From NCBI GenBank assembly GCA_019244945.1, contig JAFASD010000552.1, forward strand, positions 1 through 12,454: DNA of 12,454 nucleotides, given 5' to 3'. Numbering within the stretch: the stretch's first letter is position 1; the number at the start of each line of letters is the position of its first letter. The notes under the pieces are model-generated. The model saw only the letters and a list, made by a program, of their open reading frames with translations. It was not told where the DNA came from and did not search any database. The translations under genes were made by a program, and so were the position numbers. This document shows positions 5,586 to 12,454 of this stretch, one piece after another. Origin of the DNA: Acidobacteriaceae bacterium. Lineage in GTDB: Bacteria; Acidobacteriota; Terriglobia; Bryobacterales; Bryobacteraceae.

Positions 5586-8464
5586 TGACGGAAAATCCCA
5601 GCTTACAGTCTTGTGAATCCGTTGTAGCTGAAGATGTAGCGGAGGCGGCCAAACCTGTCCTTGCCGTACACGGCGCGCGTGTTCACAATTTGAAGAACAT
5701 CCACGCCGAGATTCCTCATAACCAGCTTACGGTGGTTACCGGCGTATCCGGGTCAGGCAAGTCTTCGCTGGTATTCGACACGATCTATGCGGAGGGACAA
5801 CGACGTTACGTCGAATCTCTCTCTGCGTATGCCCGCCAGTTTCTCGAGCGCATGGAGAAACCGGAAGTGGATGAAATTCTCGGGATTGCGCCTCCGATTG
5901 CGATCCGGCAAAAGAACCAGACCAGAAATCCGCGTTCTACGGTCGCCACCGCAACTGAGCTTTACGACTTCATGCGATTGCTGTGGGCACGCGCGGGCCG
6001 TACGTATTGTCCAAATGACGGAACCCGGATCGAACGGGACACGGTGGATCAAGTCGCTGCCGCTATGCTTGCGGAGCCGGAAGCCTCGCGGTGGTATGCC
6101 CTGTTTCCCGTCCGAGCGCAAACAGCCGACACTGATGCCACGGCCCTCAGAGATCGTCTCTTCGATCTGCGCAAGAAAGGGTTCAACCGGCTGTTTCAAA
6201 GCGGGCAAACGTTTGAATTCTCCACGCCTGAGTCACTGCTCGAAATAGATTTCACCAAGCCCGTGTATGTGCTTGCGGATCGAATTGTCATTCACCCCGA
6301 TTCGCATCAGCGGCTGGTCGATACAGTAGAGATTTGCTATCGGGAATGCGGAGAAGTATTTTTCGAGCAGGCCGGGGTGGCGGATCCTCGAACGCTTCAC
6401 TTTGCCGAGCGATTCGCGTGTAAGACGTGCGGCTTGACCGCCGCGCCCCCGGAGCCAACGCTCTTCAGCTTCAACAATCCGATGGGCGCATGCCCCACGT
6501 GTCAGGGTTTTGGCAACACCATCGATTACGATTTGGATCTGATTGTTCCTGACCCGACCCTTTCCATCGAAGAAGGCGCGGTCGATCCATGGACCAAACC
6601 CCAATACAGTTGGTATTTCGATGAAGAGTTCAAGCCGAAATCGCGCGGCAAGGCGCGTCTGAACGTTCCGTACTGCGATCTGAAGAGCGACGAAAAAGAA
6701 TTTCTACGTAAGCACATTTACCGTTTCTTCAACGAAGTGGAGAAAAAGAAATACAAAGTCCACGTGCGGGTATTTATGAGCCGCTACCGAGCTTATACAG
6801 AATGTTCAGCGTGCCGGGGAGCGCGGCTCAGGCCGGAGGCGCTTTGGGTGCGTTTGGGCGATTGCACGGTTGCCGAAGTGTCGCGGATGAATATCGCTCG
6901 CGCGCAACACTTCTTCGACACTCTACAATTGAGCGCGGAAGAAGCCGAAATCGCAGGCCGCATTCTCGAGGAGATACGACAACGCTGCAAGTTCCTCAAT
7001 GATGTGGGTCTCGAATATCTCACACTGGACCGTCTTTCGGCCACGCTCTCCGGGGGAGAGGCACAGCGCATTCAACTCGCAACCTGCCTCGGCTCGCGGC
7101 TGGTGGGCGCGGTCTATGTACTGGACGAGCCATCCATTGGACTGCACAGCCGCGATACCGCACGGTTAATTCATATATTGATAGACCTGCGCGATCTTGG
7201 AAACACGATCATTGTGGTTGAGCACGACCCGGAGATCATGGCCGAAGCCGACCATATTCTAGATCTCGGTCCGGGCGCGGGAGAAAACGGAGGCCGAGTC
7301 ATATTCTCTGGTACGTACCGACAGCTTCTGCTTCCGTCAGCAGCATCATCGTTGACGAGCCGTTACTTGCGAGGCGACCTGACCGTCTGGCACCGGCGAG
7401 AGCGCCGGAAAGTTAATCCCAAGAAAACGATCCGCTTTACGGGAGCGCGCGCGAATAACCTTAAGAACATCGATGTCGAGATTCCGTTGGGTCTGATGGT
7501 CGGCGTTACCGGAGTTTCCGGTTCCGGAAAGTCGAGTCTCGTCCATGATGTTATTTTTCGGACGCTCGATTGGGAGGTCAATAAAAACCGAGTAACTCCA
7601 GCAGAAGACGAGGGCACAGGAATCGTTCGAAAACTGCCACTGAAGCGCGTGGACCGGGCGGATCTGGTAACCAGCGTGGTTATGGTGGATCAGTCGCCCA
7701 TTGGGAGAACACCACGCTCCAATCCGGTCACCTACATCAAAGCATTCGATCTCATTCGTGACCTGTTTGCGTGCACACCTGAAGCGGAAAGGCGTGGCTA
7801 TACCGCCGGATATTTTTCGTTCAATGTACCAGGCGGGCGCTGCGAAACCTGTCAAGGCGACGGCACAGTCACCGTTGAAATGCAGTTTCTAGCCGATGTG
7901 GAACTCGTTTGCGAGGAATGCAAGGGCACACGCTACAAATCGAGCATTCTCGACATCCGCTACAAAGGGCTGAATATTCACGAAGTTCTTCAACTGACCG
8001 TCCGCGAGGGGCTGTCTTTTTTCGCTGACACCCCGAGGTTGGCGGCACGCTTGAAAGTGCTCGAAGATGTCGGGCTCGGATACCTGCGGCTCGGCCAATC
8101 CGCGACGACGTTGAGCGGCGGAGAGGCGCAGCGTGTCAAGCTTGCGGCGCACCTCGCGCAGTCGAGCTGCGAAGGCACGCTCTTTCTCTTGGACGAGCCG
8201 ACAACCGGCCTGCACTTTGATGACATTGCCAAGCTGTTGCAATCTTTTGAACGACTGATTCACAACGGTGGAAGCATTCTGATCATCGAGCATAACTTGG
8301 ATCTGGTTCAGGCGGCAGATTGGATCATCGACCTGGGACAGGAGGGCGGCGAAGCCGGGGGACGGATTGTCGCGCAGGGAACTCCGGAAGCAATCGCGGC
8401 GGTTGCGGAGTCCTACACGGGAAAGTATTTGAAACAGGTGTTGGATCAGCGGGCTATCGCCTGA
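5585..8464 (+). CDS. uvrA: Excinuclease ABC subunit A (UvrA)
   Basis: A 959-residue UvrA, the damage-sensing ATPase of nucleotide excision repair; it loads UvrB at lesions. Two ABC modules are complete: Walker A GVSGSGKS (53-60), signature LSGGE (488-492) and VLDEPS (512-517), then GVSGSGKS (643-650), LSGGE (843-847) and LLDEPT (868-873). Zinc ligands are C279/C282 with C303/C306 in the first insert and C753/C756 with C776/C779 in the second (19-residue spacing). GYFSFNVPGGRC (742-753) is the usual approach to the second zinc finger. ATG 5585 is chosen because conserved sequence starts about residue 26. The longer open frame from 5441 adds 48 codons that only mirror mutY. The ribosome site is weak. 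The gene ends TGA, directly followed by the selA ATG. Confidence 0.97.
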   Translation: MTENPSLQSCESVVAEDVAEAAKPVLAVHGARVHNLKNIHAEIPHNQLTVVTGVSGSGKSSLVFDTIYAEGQRRYVESLSAYARQFLERMEKPEVDEILGIAPPIAIRQKNQTRNPRSTVATATELYDFMRLLWARAGRTYCPNDGTRIERDTVDQVAAAMLAEPEASRWYALFPVRAQTADTDATALRDRLFDLRKKGFNRLFQSGQTFEFSTPESLLEIDFTKPVYVLADRIVIHPDSHQRLVDTVEICYRECGEVFFEQAGVADPRTLHFAERFACKTCGLTAAPPEPTLFSFNNPMGACPTCQGFGNTIDYDLDLIVPDPTLSIEEGAVDPWTKPQYSWYFDEEFKPKSRGKARLNVPYCDLKSDEKEFLRKHIYRFFNEVEKKKYKVHVRVFMSRYRAYTECSACRGARLRPEALWVRLGDCTVAEVSRMNIARAQHFFDTLQLSAEEAEIAGRILEEIRQRCKFLNDVGLEYLTLDRLSATLSGGEAQRIQLATCLGSRLVGAVYVLDEPSIGLHSRDTARLIHILIDLRDLGNTIIVVEHDPEIMAEADHILDLGPGAGENGGRVIFSGTYRQLLLPSAASSLTSRYLRGDLTVWHRRERRKVNPKKTIRFTGARANNLKNIDVEIPLGLMVGVTGVSGSGKSSLVHDVIFRTLDWEVNKNRVTPAEDEGTGIVRKLPLKRVDRADLVTSVVMVDQSPIGRTPRSNPVTYIKAFDLIRDLFACTPEAERRGYTAGYFSFNVPGGRCETCQGDGTVTVEMQFLADVELVCEECKGTRYKSSILDIRYKGLNIHEVLQLTVREGLSFFADTPRLAARLKVLEDVGLGYLRLGQSATTLSGGEAQRVKLAAHLAQSSCEGTLFLLDEPTTGLHFDDIAKLLQSFERLIHNGGSILIIEHNLDLVQAADWIIDLGQEGGEAGGRIVAQGTPEAIAAVAESYTGKYLKQVLDQRAIA

Positions 8465-9784
8465 ATGGATGCTCTTCGAAGTCTGCCATCGGTGGATCAA
8501 GTCCTTCGCAATCTCAAGCGCTTGGACGGTGTGCCGGAAGCGCTGATCACAAACGAAATACGCAACGTCCTTTCCGCAAGGCGCCAGGCATTATTGGCAA
8601 ATGAAGAGATCAGTGCAATCCCGGTGGAGCAGATCGTTCAAGAACGTATCGATAAGCTGCTTAAACCTTCGCTTCGTCCGGTCATCAATGCAACTGGAGT
8701 CATCCTGCACACGAATCTCGGACGTGCTCCGCTGGCGGCCTTCCAGCCAATCTCGGGATATTCGAATCTCGAATACGATCTGGATAAAGGAAAACGGGGC
8801 AAACGGGATGTTCATGTTGCCGGTTTCCTGGACCGTCTGTTAGGAACGCCCGCGATAGTCGTCAACAACAACGCTGCGGCCGTTTATCTGGTATTGAACG
8901 AGTTGTCAGCGGGGCACGAAGTGATTGTCTCGCGCGGCGAGTTGATCGAGATTGGCGATGGGTTTCGCATTCCAGAGATCATGAGCCGCTCCGGAGCACT
9001 GCTTCGCGAGATCGGAACGACCAATCGCACCCGGATCGATGATTACCGACAGGCCATTAACGAAAACACGCGTCTGATTTTACGGGTGCATCCTTCGAAT
9101 TTTCGCGTCACAGGGTTCACGGGCCGCCCGGAACTGAGCGAGCTGGCGCAGCTTGGACGTGAACGCGGCATTCCGGTCTATGAAGACTTGGGAAGCGGAT
9201 GCCTGGTTGATTTGCGATCTTACGGGATACACGAACCGCTGGTCTCCGATAGCCTATTTGCCGGTATAGATCTGGTCTCCTTTAGCTGCGACAAGCTGTT
9301 AGGTGGCCCGCAGAGTGGCATCATCGCCGGCGACGCGCAGCTTGTCACCAGGATCCGGCGAAATCCGATGTACAGAGCGTTTCGGGTCGATAAATTAATT
9401 CTCGAATCGCTCGAAACGACTCTCCGCCAGCTATTGGTGCAAAACTGGAGGGCTGTTCCCACCTTGCGAATGATTTTCGCGAATGTAGAGGAAATACGCG
9501 AGCGAGCCGAACGCGTTGCACGAAACCTCAGAAACCTCAATGCGGAAATCAGGCCCAGTGAATCCGTGATCGGGGGCGGTTCAACACCCGATCAGACATT
9601 ACCGACATGGATTGTCGAATTAACTGTACCCGATCCAGTAATCTTCGAGCAGCGACTCCGAAATGCAGCAGTACCGGTCATCGCCAGAATCGAACGGGAC
9701 AGGATTGTTCTCGACATGCGCACCGTTGCGGAAGGCGAAGAAGAATCGTTGCTTTCCGCCGTCCGAAGCGCAGCAGAAAGCTAG
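8465..9784 (+). CDS. selA: L-seryl-tRNA(Sec) selenium transferase (SelA)
   Basis: A 439-residue PLP enzyme that converts seryl-tRNA(Sec) to selenocysteyl-tRNA with selenophosphate. The N-terminal tRNA-binding part covers about 1-65. It is followed by RPVINATGVILHTNLGRAPL (71-90), GYSNLEYDL (98-106), VNNNAAAV (133-140), SRGELIEIG (156-164), REIGTTNRT (181-189), VHPSNF (208-213), EDLGSGCLVDL (240-250) and the cofactor lysine K277 in SFSCDKLLGGPQ. The residue two before the lysine is Cys275, where the E. coli enzyme as I recall it has Gly. It is slightly shorter than E. coli SelA (463), mostly around residues 89-97. It starts with no gap after the uvrA TGA and lacks a clear ribosome site, so coupled translation is likely. 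No selB, selD or selC is in view. Its TAG overlaps the pyrC end. Confidence 0.95.
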   Translation: MDALRSLPSVDQVLRNLKRLDGVPEALITNEIRNVLSARRQALLANEEISAIPVEQIVQERIDKLLKPSLRPVINATGVILHTNLGRAPLAAFQPISGYSNLEYDLDKGKRGKRDVHVAGFLDRLLGTPAIVVNNNAAAVYLVLNELSAGHEVIVSRGELIEIGDGFRIPEIMSRSGALLREIGTTNRTRIDDYRQAINENTRLILRVHPSNFRVTGFTGRPELSELAQLGRERGIPVYEDLGSGCLVDLRSYGIHEPLVSDSLFAGIDLVSFSCDKLLGGPQSGIIAGDAQLVTRIRRNPMYRAFRVDKLILESLETTLRQLLVQNWRAVPTLRMIFANVEEIRERAERVARNLRNLNAEIRPSESVIGGGSTPDQTLPTWIVELTVPDPVIFEQRLRNAAVPVIARIERDRIVLDMRTVAEGEEESLLSAVRSAAES

Positions 9785-11064
9785 GCGTCCATTTTCCATA
9801 CGACCTGCCCACCCACTATCGTTGCGATCGGCCCCCCACGGAACTTGTGGCCATGAAAGGGTGTGTTGCGGCTCTTTGATGGCGAGCGGTTCACATCGTA
9901 AGTCCACTCATGATCGAGACCGAAGATCGTAATATCCGCCGGAGCGCCGGCGCGGAGGGTTCCACGGTCGATAGAAACGATGCGCGCAGGGTTGTTGGTA
10001 AAAAGCTGCACAAAGCGCGATAAATCCAGCTTGCCCGGATGGTACAGGTGCTCGAGCGCCAATCCGACCGCGGTCTCCAGCCCGATGATGCCGAAAGGGC
10101 AGCGCTCGAATTCCTGCATCTTTTCAGCGCCCGGATGTGGCGCGTGGTCCGTCGCAATCGCATCGATTGCGCCACTGACCAGGCCCTCGCTGACAGCGTT
10201 CGCATCACATCGCTCGCGGATGGGTGGTTTCATTTTGTAATTGCTGTCATACGGGCGCATCTCCGAATCGGTGAGCGCGAAATGATGCGGAGTTGCTTCA
10301 GCAGTAACCTTTAATCCACGCCGTTTTGCAAACCCGACCATCTCCACAGAATTCTTTGAAGAAATGTGGGCCACGTGATAACGGCATCCAGTTACTTCGG
10401 CCAGAAGAATGTCACGCGCGACCATGACATCCTCGGAGCTTCTGGGGATACCGCGTAAGCCGAGTCGCGTAGACTCTATGCCCTCGTGCATGTCTCCTCC
10501 CGCGCTGAGATGGAGATCCTCACAGTGCTCAATGAGGGAAAGGTCCAGTGCTTGGGCAAACTCCATGGCTCGGCGCGCGACGCGAGCATTCATCACGGGC
10601 CGGCCGTCGTCAGAGATGGCGACAATGCCGGCTTTCTTCATGGATGCGATGGCCGATAATTCCTCGCCGCCACTACCCTTCGTAATGGCGCCGATCGGGA
10701 AAACGTTCACGCTTGCAAAACGCCGCGCCTGGTCTCGAATATAGTTCGTGACGGTCGCATTATCATTCACCGGCTGAGTATTGGGCATGCAGCAGATGGA
10801 GGTGAATCCGCCCGCTGCTGCGGTCCGCGATCCGGTTTCAATTGTCTCCGCATGTTCAAAACCCGGCTCGCGAAGATGCACGTGCATGTCAATGAAGCCC
10901 GGCGCAACAATGAGACCGGAGGCATCGAATTCATCACTCCCCAAGACTTGGAGATCCGGGCCGATTTCACGAACGATGCCGTTTTCGATTGCAAGATCAC
11001 AGACCCGGTCGAGCTGCTGCGAAGGATCGATCACCCGGCCGTTCTTGATAACCAGTTTGCTCAT
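9781..11064 (-). CDS. pyrC: Dihydroorotase, type I (PyrC)
   Basis: A 427-residue amidohydrolase that closes carbamoyl-aspartate to dihydroorotate, the third step of pyrimidine synthesis. Metal and catalytic motifs are all present: DMHVHLREPG with H61 and H63 (57-68 region), ISDDGRPV (150-157) whose aspartate can stand in for the carboxylated lysine of other dihydroorotases, H180 in IEHCED, H233 in VAHISS, and the catalytic aspartate D306 in ATDHAPH (304-310). It is therefore an active-type enzyme and not one of the inactive PyrC-like partners found with some aspartate transcarbamoylases. C-terminal strands (about 375-427) rebuild the small beta domain. The ATG overlaps the pyrB TAA as TAATG. 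The stop shares a CTAG with the end of selA. Confidence 0.96.
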   Translation of the reverse strand: MSKLVIKNGRVIDPSQQLDRVCDLAIENGIVREIGPDLQVLGSDEFDASGLIVAPGFIDMHVHLREPGFEHAETIETGSRTAAAGGFTSICCMPNTQPVNDNATVTNYIRDQARRFASVNVFPIGAITKGSGGEELSAIASMKKAGIVAISDDGRPVMNARVARRAMEFAQALDLSLIEHCEDLHLSAGGDMHEGIESTRLGLRGIPRSSEDVMVARDILLAEVTGCRYHVAHISSKNSVEMVGFAKRRGLKVTAEATPHHFALTDSEMRPYDSNYKMKPPIRERCDANAVSEGLVSGAIDAIATDHAPHPGAEKMQEFERCPFGIIGLETAVGLALEHLYHPGKLDLSRFVQLFTNNPARIVSIDRGTLRAGAPADITIFGLDHEWTYDVNRSPSKSRNTPFHGHKFRGGPIATIVGGQVVWKMDA

Positions 11065-11972
11065 TACGCCAGAACTCTCTCCAGCACAGCCATACGCACC
11101 GCAATCCCGTTTTCCACCTGATTCAGGATGGCCGAACGCTGCGAGTCAGCCACTTCTGACGAAATTTCGCGGCCGCGATTAATTGGCCCGGGATGCATGA
11201 CGATGACGTCAGGTCTGGCGAGCGCGATGTGTTCGGGCCGAAGCCCGAAAAATCGGAAGTATTCATTCGCGCCAATGGGGGCTTCTTCCTGGCGTTCAAA
11301 CTGGACGCGGAGCATCATGATCACGTCGACGTCACGAATGGCCTCCTCCATATCGCAGGTGAGCTCGATTCCCGGCGCGATTCGCCCCATCTCCCGCGGT
11401 AACAGAGACGCGGGGCCGCACAGCACAACGCGACCGCCGAACTTGGACAGGAGAAAAATGTTCGAGCGAGCCACACGGCTATGCGCGATGTCTCCAATAA
11501 TCGCAACGCGCAATTCTTCCAGGCTGCCGCGGCGATCGATGATAGTAAGCGCATCGAGCAGTGCCTGCGTGGGATGTTCGTGAGTACCGTCACCGGCGTT
11601 CACAATAGGAATCGGCAGATGGCGGGATAGAAAATGAGGCGCTCCGGATGCGGAATGGCGCATGACAATGGCGTCCGGGCGCATCGCGCCAAGCGTGTTG
11701 AGCGTGTCCACAAGAGATTCGCCCTTGGAAACACTAGATGATGAACCCGTAATGGAAAGGATGTCTGCGCCCAGCCGTTTCGCCGCGATTTCGAAGCTAG
11801 TCCGCGTTCGGGTAGATGCTTCGAAGAAGAGATTCACAATGGTTCGGCCGCGGAGAGTGTCGAATCGTTTAAACGTGTGTCCCGGCTCCGGCTGAAATTC
11901 CTTGGAGCGCGCCAGTATGGTTTCAATCTCCTCGCGCCGGAGCGACTCTATGTCAAGCAGACCTGCGGCCAT
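11064..11972 (-). CDS. pyrB: Aspartate carbamoyltransferase catalytic subunit (PyrB)
   Basis: A 302-residue ATCase catalytic chain, joining carbamoyl phosphate and aspartate. Carbamoyl-phosphate loop FFEASTRTRTSFE (49-61), the lysine loop SKGES with K83, GDGTHEHPTQALLD (127-140), the switch-like GDIAHSRVARSN (160-171), the aspartate loop MMLRVQFER (219-227) and HPGPINRG (260-267) are all present. The length matches bacterial class B/C chains. No regulatory pyrI is visible. With an active PyrC next to it, it may act as a plain trimer or with PyrC as a complex; the sequence cannot decide. It starts at ATG 11972, six bases after the pyrR stop, with only a weak AGAGA before it. Confidence 0.97.
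   Translation of the reverse strand: MAAGLLDIESLRREEIETILARSKEFQPEPGHTFKRFDTLRGRTIVNLFFEASTRTRTSFEIAAKRLGADILSITGSSSSVSKGESLVDTLNTLGAMRPDAIVMRHSASGAPHFLSRHLPIPIVNAGDGTHEHPTQALLDALTIIDRRGSLEELRVAIIGDIAHSRVARSNIFLLSKFGGRVVLCGPASLLPREMGRIAPGIELTCDMEEAIRDVDVIMMLRVQFERQEEAPIGANEYFRFFGLRPEHIALARPDVIVMHPGPINRGREISSEVADSQRSAILNQVENGIAVRMAVLERVLA
11075..11082 (-). promoter_or_regulatory. Ribosome binding site of pyrC inside pyrB
   Basis: On the minus strand this is GGAGAGAG, about 10 bases before the pyrC ATG at 11064. It supports the start at the TAATG junction and coupled translation with pyrB. Confidence 0.6.
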
Positions 11973-11978
11973 TCTCTG

Positions 11979-12454
11979 TCAATGCGCATCCCGCGCAGAT
12001 GGATCATCCACTCTTTCCACCAGGAGAACTTTCTCCTGCCCATCGATTTCCTGGAATTTTACTTCGATAATTTCGGCGTTGCTGGTTTGCACCATGCGCC
12101 CGACATAGCGGGCCTCGATGGGCAACTCGCGATGCCCCCGATCTATCAAGACGAGTAACTGCACGCGCGCGGGCCGGCCGTGATCAAACAGCGCATCGAG
12201 AGCGGAACGAATCGTTCTACCGGTATAGAGCACGTCGTCCATTAGAACGATGTCTTTTCCGGCAATGGGAAAATCGATCTGATTTGCGTTCAAAACGGGG
12301 CGTTCGGAGATGGTTGAAAGATCATCTCGGTAAAGGTTGATATCGAGAATGCCAACCTTGATCATCTCGGTAAAGGTTGATATCGAGAACGCCAACCGGT
12401 ATCTTCACAGCTTCAAGGCTCTCAATCTTTCGAGCTAAGCGTTGGGCGAGCGGT
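11979..12454 (-). pseudogene. pyrR: pyrR, pyrimidine regulator / uracil phosphoribosyltransferase, frameshifted and 5'-truncated by the window
   Basis: PyrR binds pyr mRNA in response to UMP and often has uracil phosphoribosyltransferase activity. Reading from 12453, one frame gives LAQRLARKIESLE, then VGVLDINLYRDD, as expected for PyrR, but after codon 31 it leaves the family pattern and stops at TGA 12322-12324. A second frame gives VGILDINLYRDD again (from about 12356), then LSTISERPVL, the PRPP motif MDDVLYTGRT (12213-12242), DRGHRELPI and a normal end at TGA 11979. The break is a 40-bp tandem duplication, and 40 is not a multiple of three. The downstream part could start at ATG 12365 (128 residues), but it would lack the first third of the fold. 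The repeat copies differ slightly, so an assembly error is possible. The gene start and any leader attenuator lie outside the window. Confidence 0.85.
12320..12397. repeat. Tandem direct repeat, 40-bp period, within pyrR
   Basis: Bases 12320-12357 recur at 12360-12397 as 38-bp copies with one mismatch (T at 12350, C at 12390) and two bases (TT) between them. The repeat begins with the run GATCATCTCGG and ends GCCAACC in both copies. The flanks beyond differ. It encodes the VG-I/V-LDINLYRDD strand of PyrR twice, in two different frames. Confidence 0.95.

Noticed and set aside
8465..8510. SECIS-like hairpin after the uvrA UGA
   Set aside because: Only a 4-base GATG/CATC pairing with a 15-base loop and a small CTTCGAAG palindrome are seen; neither resembles a bacterial SECIS.
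11973..11978. PyrR-binding attenuator between pyrR and pyrB
   Set aside because: Only six bases lie between the genes, too few for an attenuator; any such leader would be upstream of pyrR, outside the window.
11979..12395. Intact 138-residue PyrR starting at TTG 12395
   Set aside because: The first ten or so residues are an out-of-frame reading of the repeat copy; the true N-terminal sequence continues in a different frame to the window edge.

Overview
The window is a very tightly packed piece of bacterial chromosome, moderately GC-rich by eye, with no tRNA, rRNA, CRISPR array or mobile element that I can see. The gene content suggests an Acidobacteriota bacterium or a close relative. The main pointers are a split Wzz/BY-kinase exopolysaccharide module, a periplasmic glycine-zipper protein of a kind I associate with that phylum, the UvrA sequence style, and a pyrR-pyrB-pyrC order. 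This placement rests on family knowledge and no search was run.

Four transcription blocks cover almost every base. Block A (+, 1-3391) holds the 3' end of a Wza-type export gene, a Wzz/GumC-like chain-length protein, a bacterial tyrosine kinase (BY-kinase) with a C-terminal tyrosine cluster, and a nitroreductase. Block B (-, 5585 down to 3388) holds mutY, a secreted glycine-zipper protein with VirB10-like spacing, and a stand-alone Smr protein. Block C (+, 5585-9784) holds uvrA and selA. Block D (-, 12454 down to 9781) holds pyrR, pyrB and pyrC for early pyrimidine synthesis. Convergent blocks meet with 4-base overlaps of stop codons, at 3388-3391 and 9781-9784. The divergent mutY and uvrA genes have start codons that share base 5585 in the annotation chosen here. 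Non-coding bases total only about 43-49, depending on start choice.

Block A is an envelope polysaccharide export module: the outer-membrane channel, the inner-membrane co-polymerase and its cytoplasmic kinase act together. Blocks B and C bring together oxidative-damage repair (MutY), nucleotide excision repair (UvrA) and a possible nuclease (Smr). SelA makes selenocysteyl-tRNA. PyrB and PyrC catalyse successive steps from carbamoyl phosphate to dihydroorotate, and PyrR would normally control them.

The most striking anomaly is in pyrR. A 40-bp tandem duplication (38-bp repeats at 12320-12357 and 12360-12397 with one mismatch) shifts the reading frame and splits the gene. The copies are not identical, which leaves open a genuine frameshift, a revertible repeat or a strain-chimera assembly artefact. 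A second curiosity is that uvrA and selA lie in one frame separated only by a UGA codon, directly before the gene for the selenocysteine-forming enzyme.
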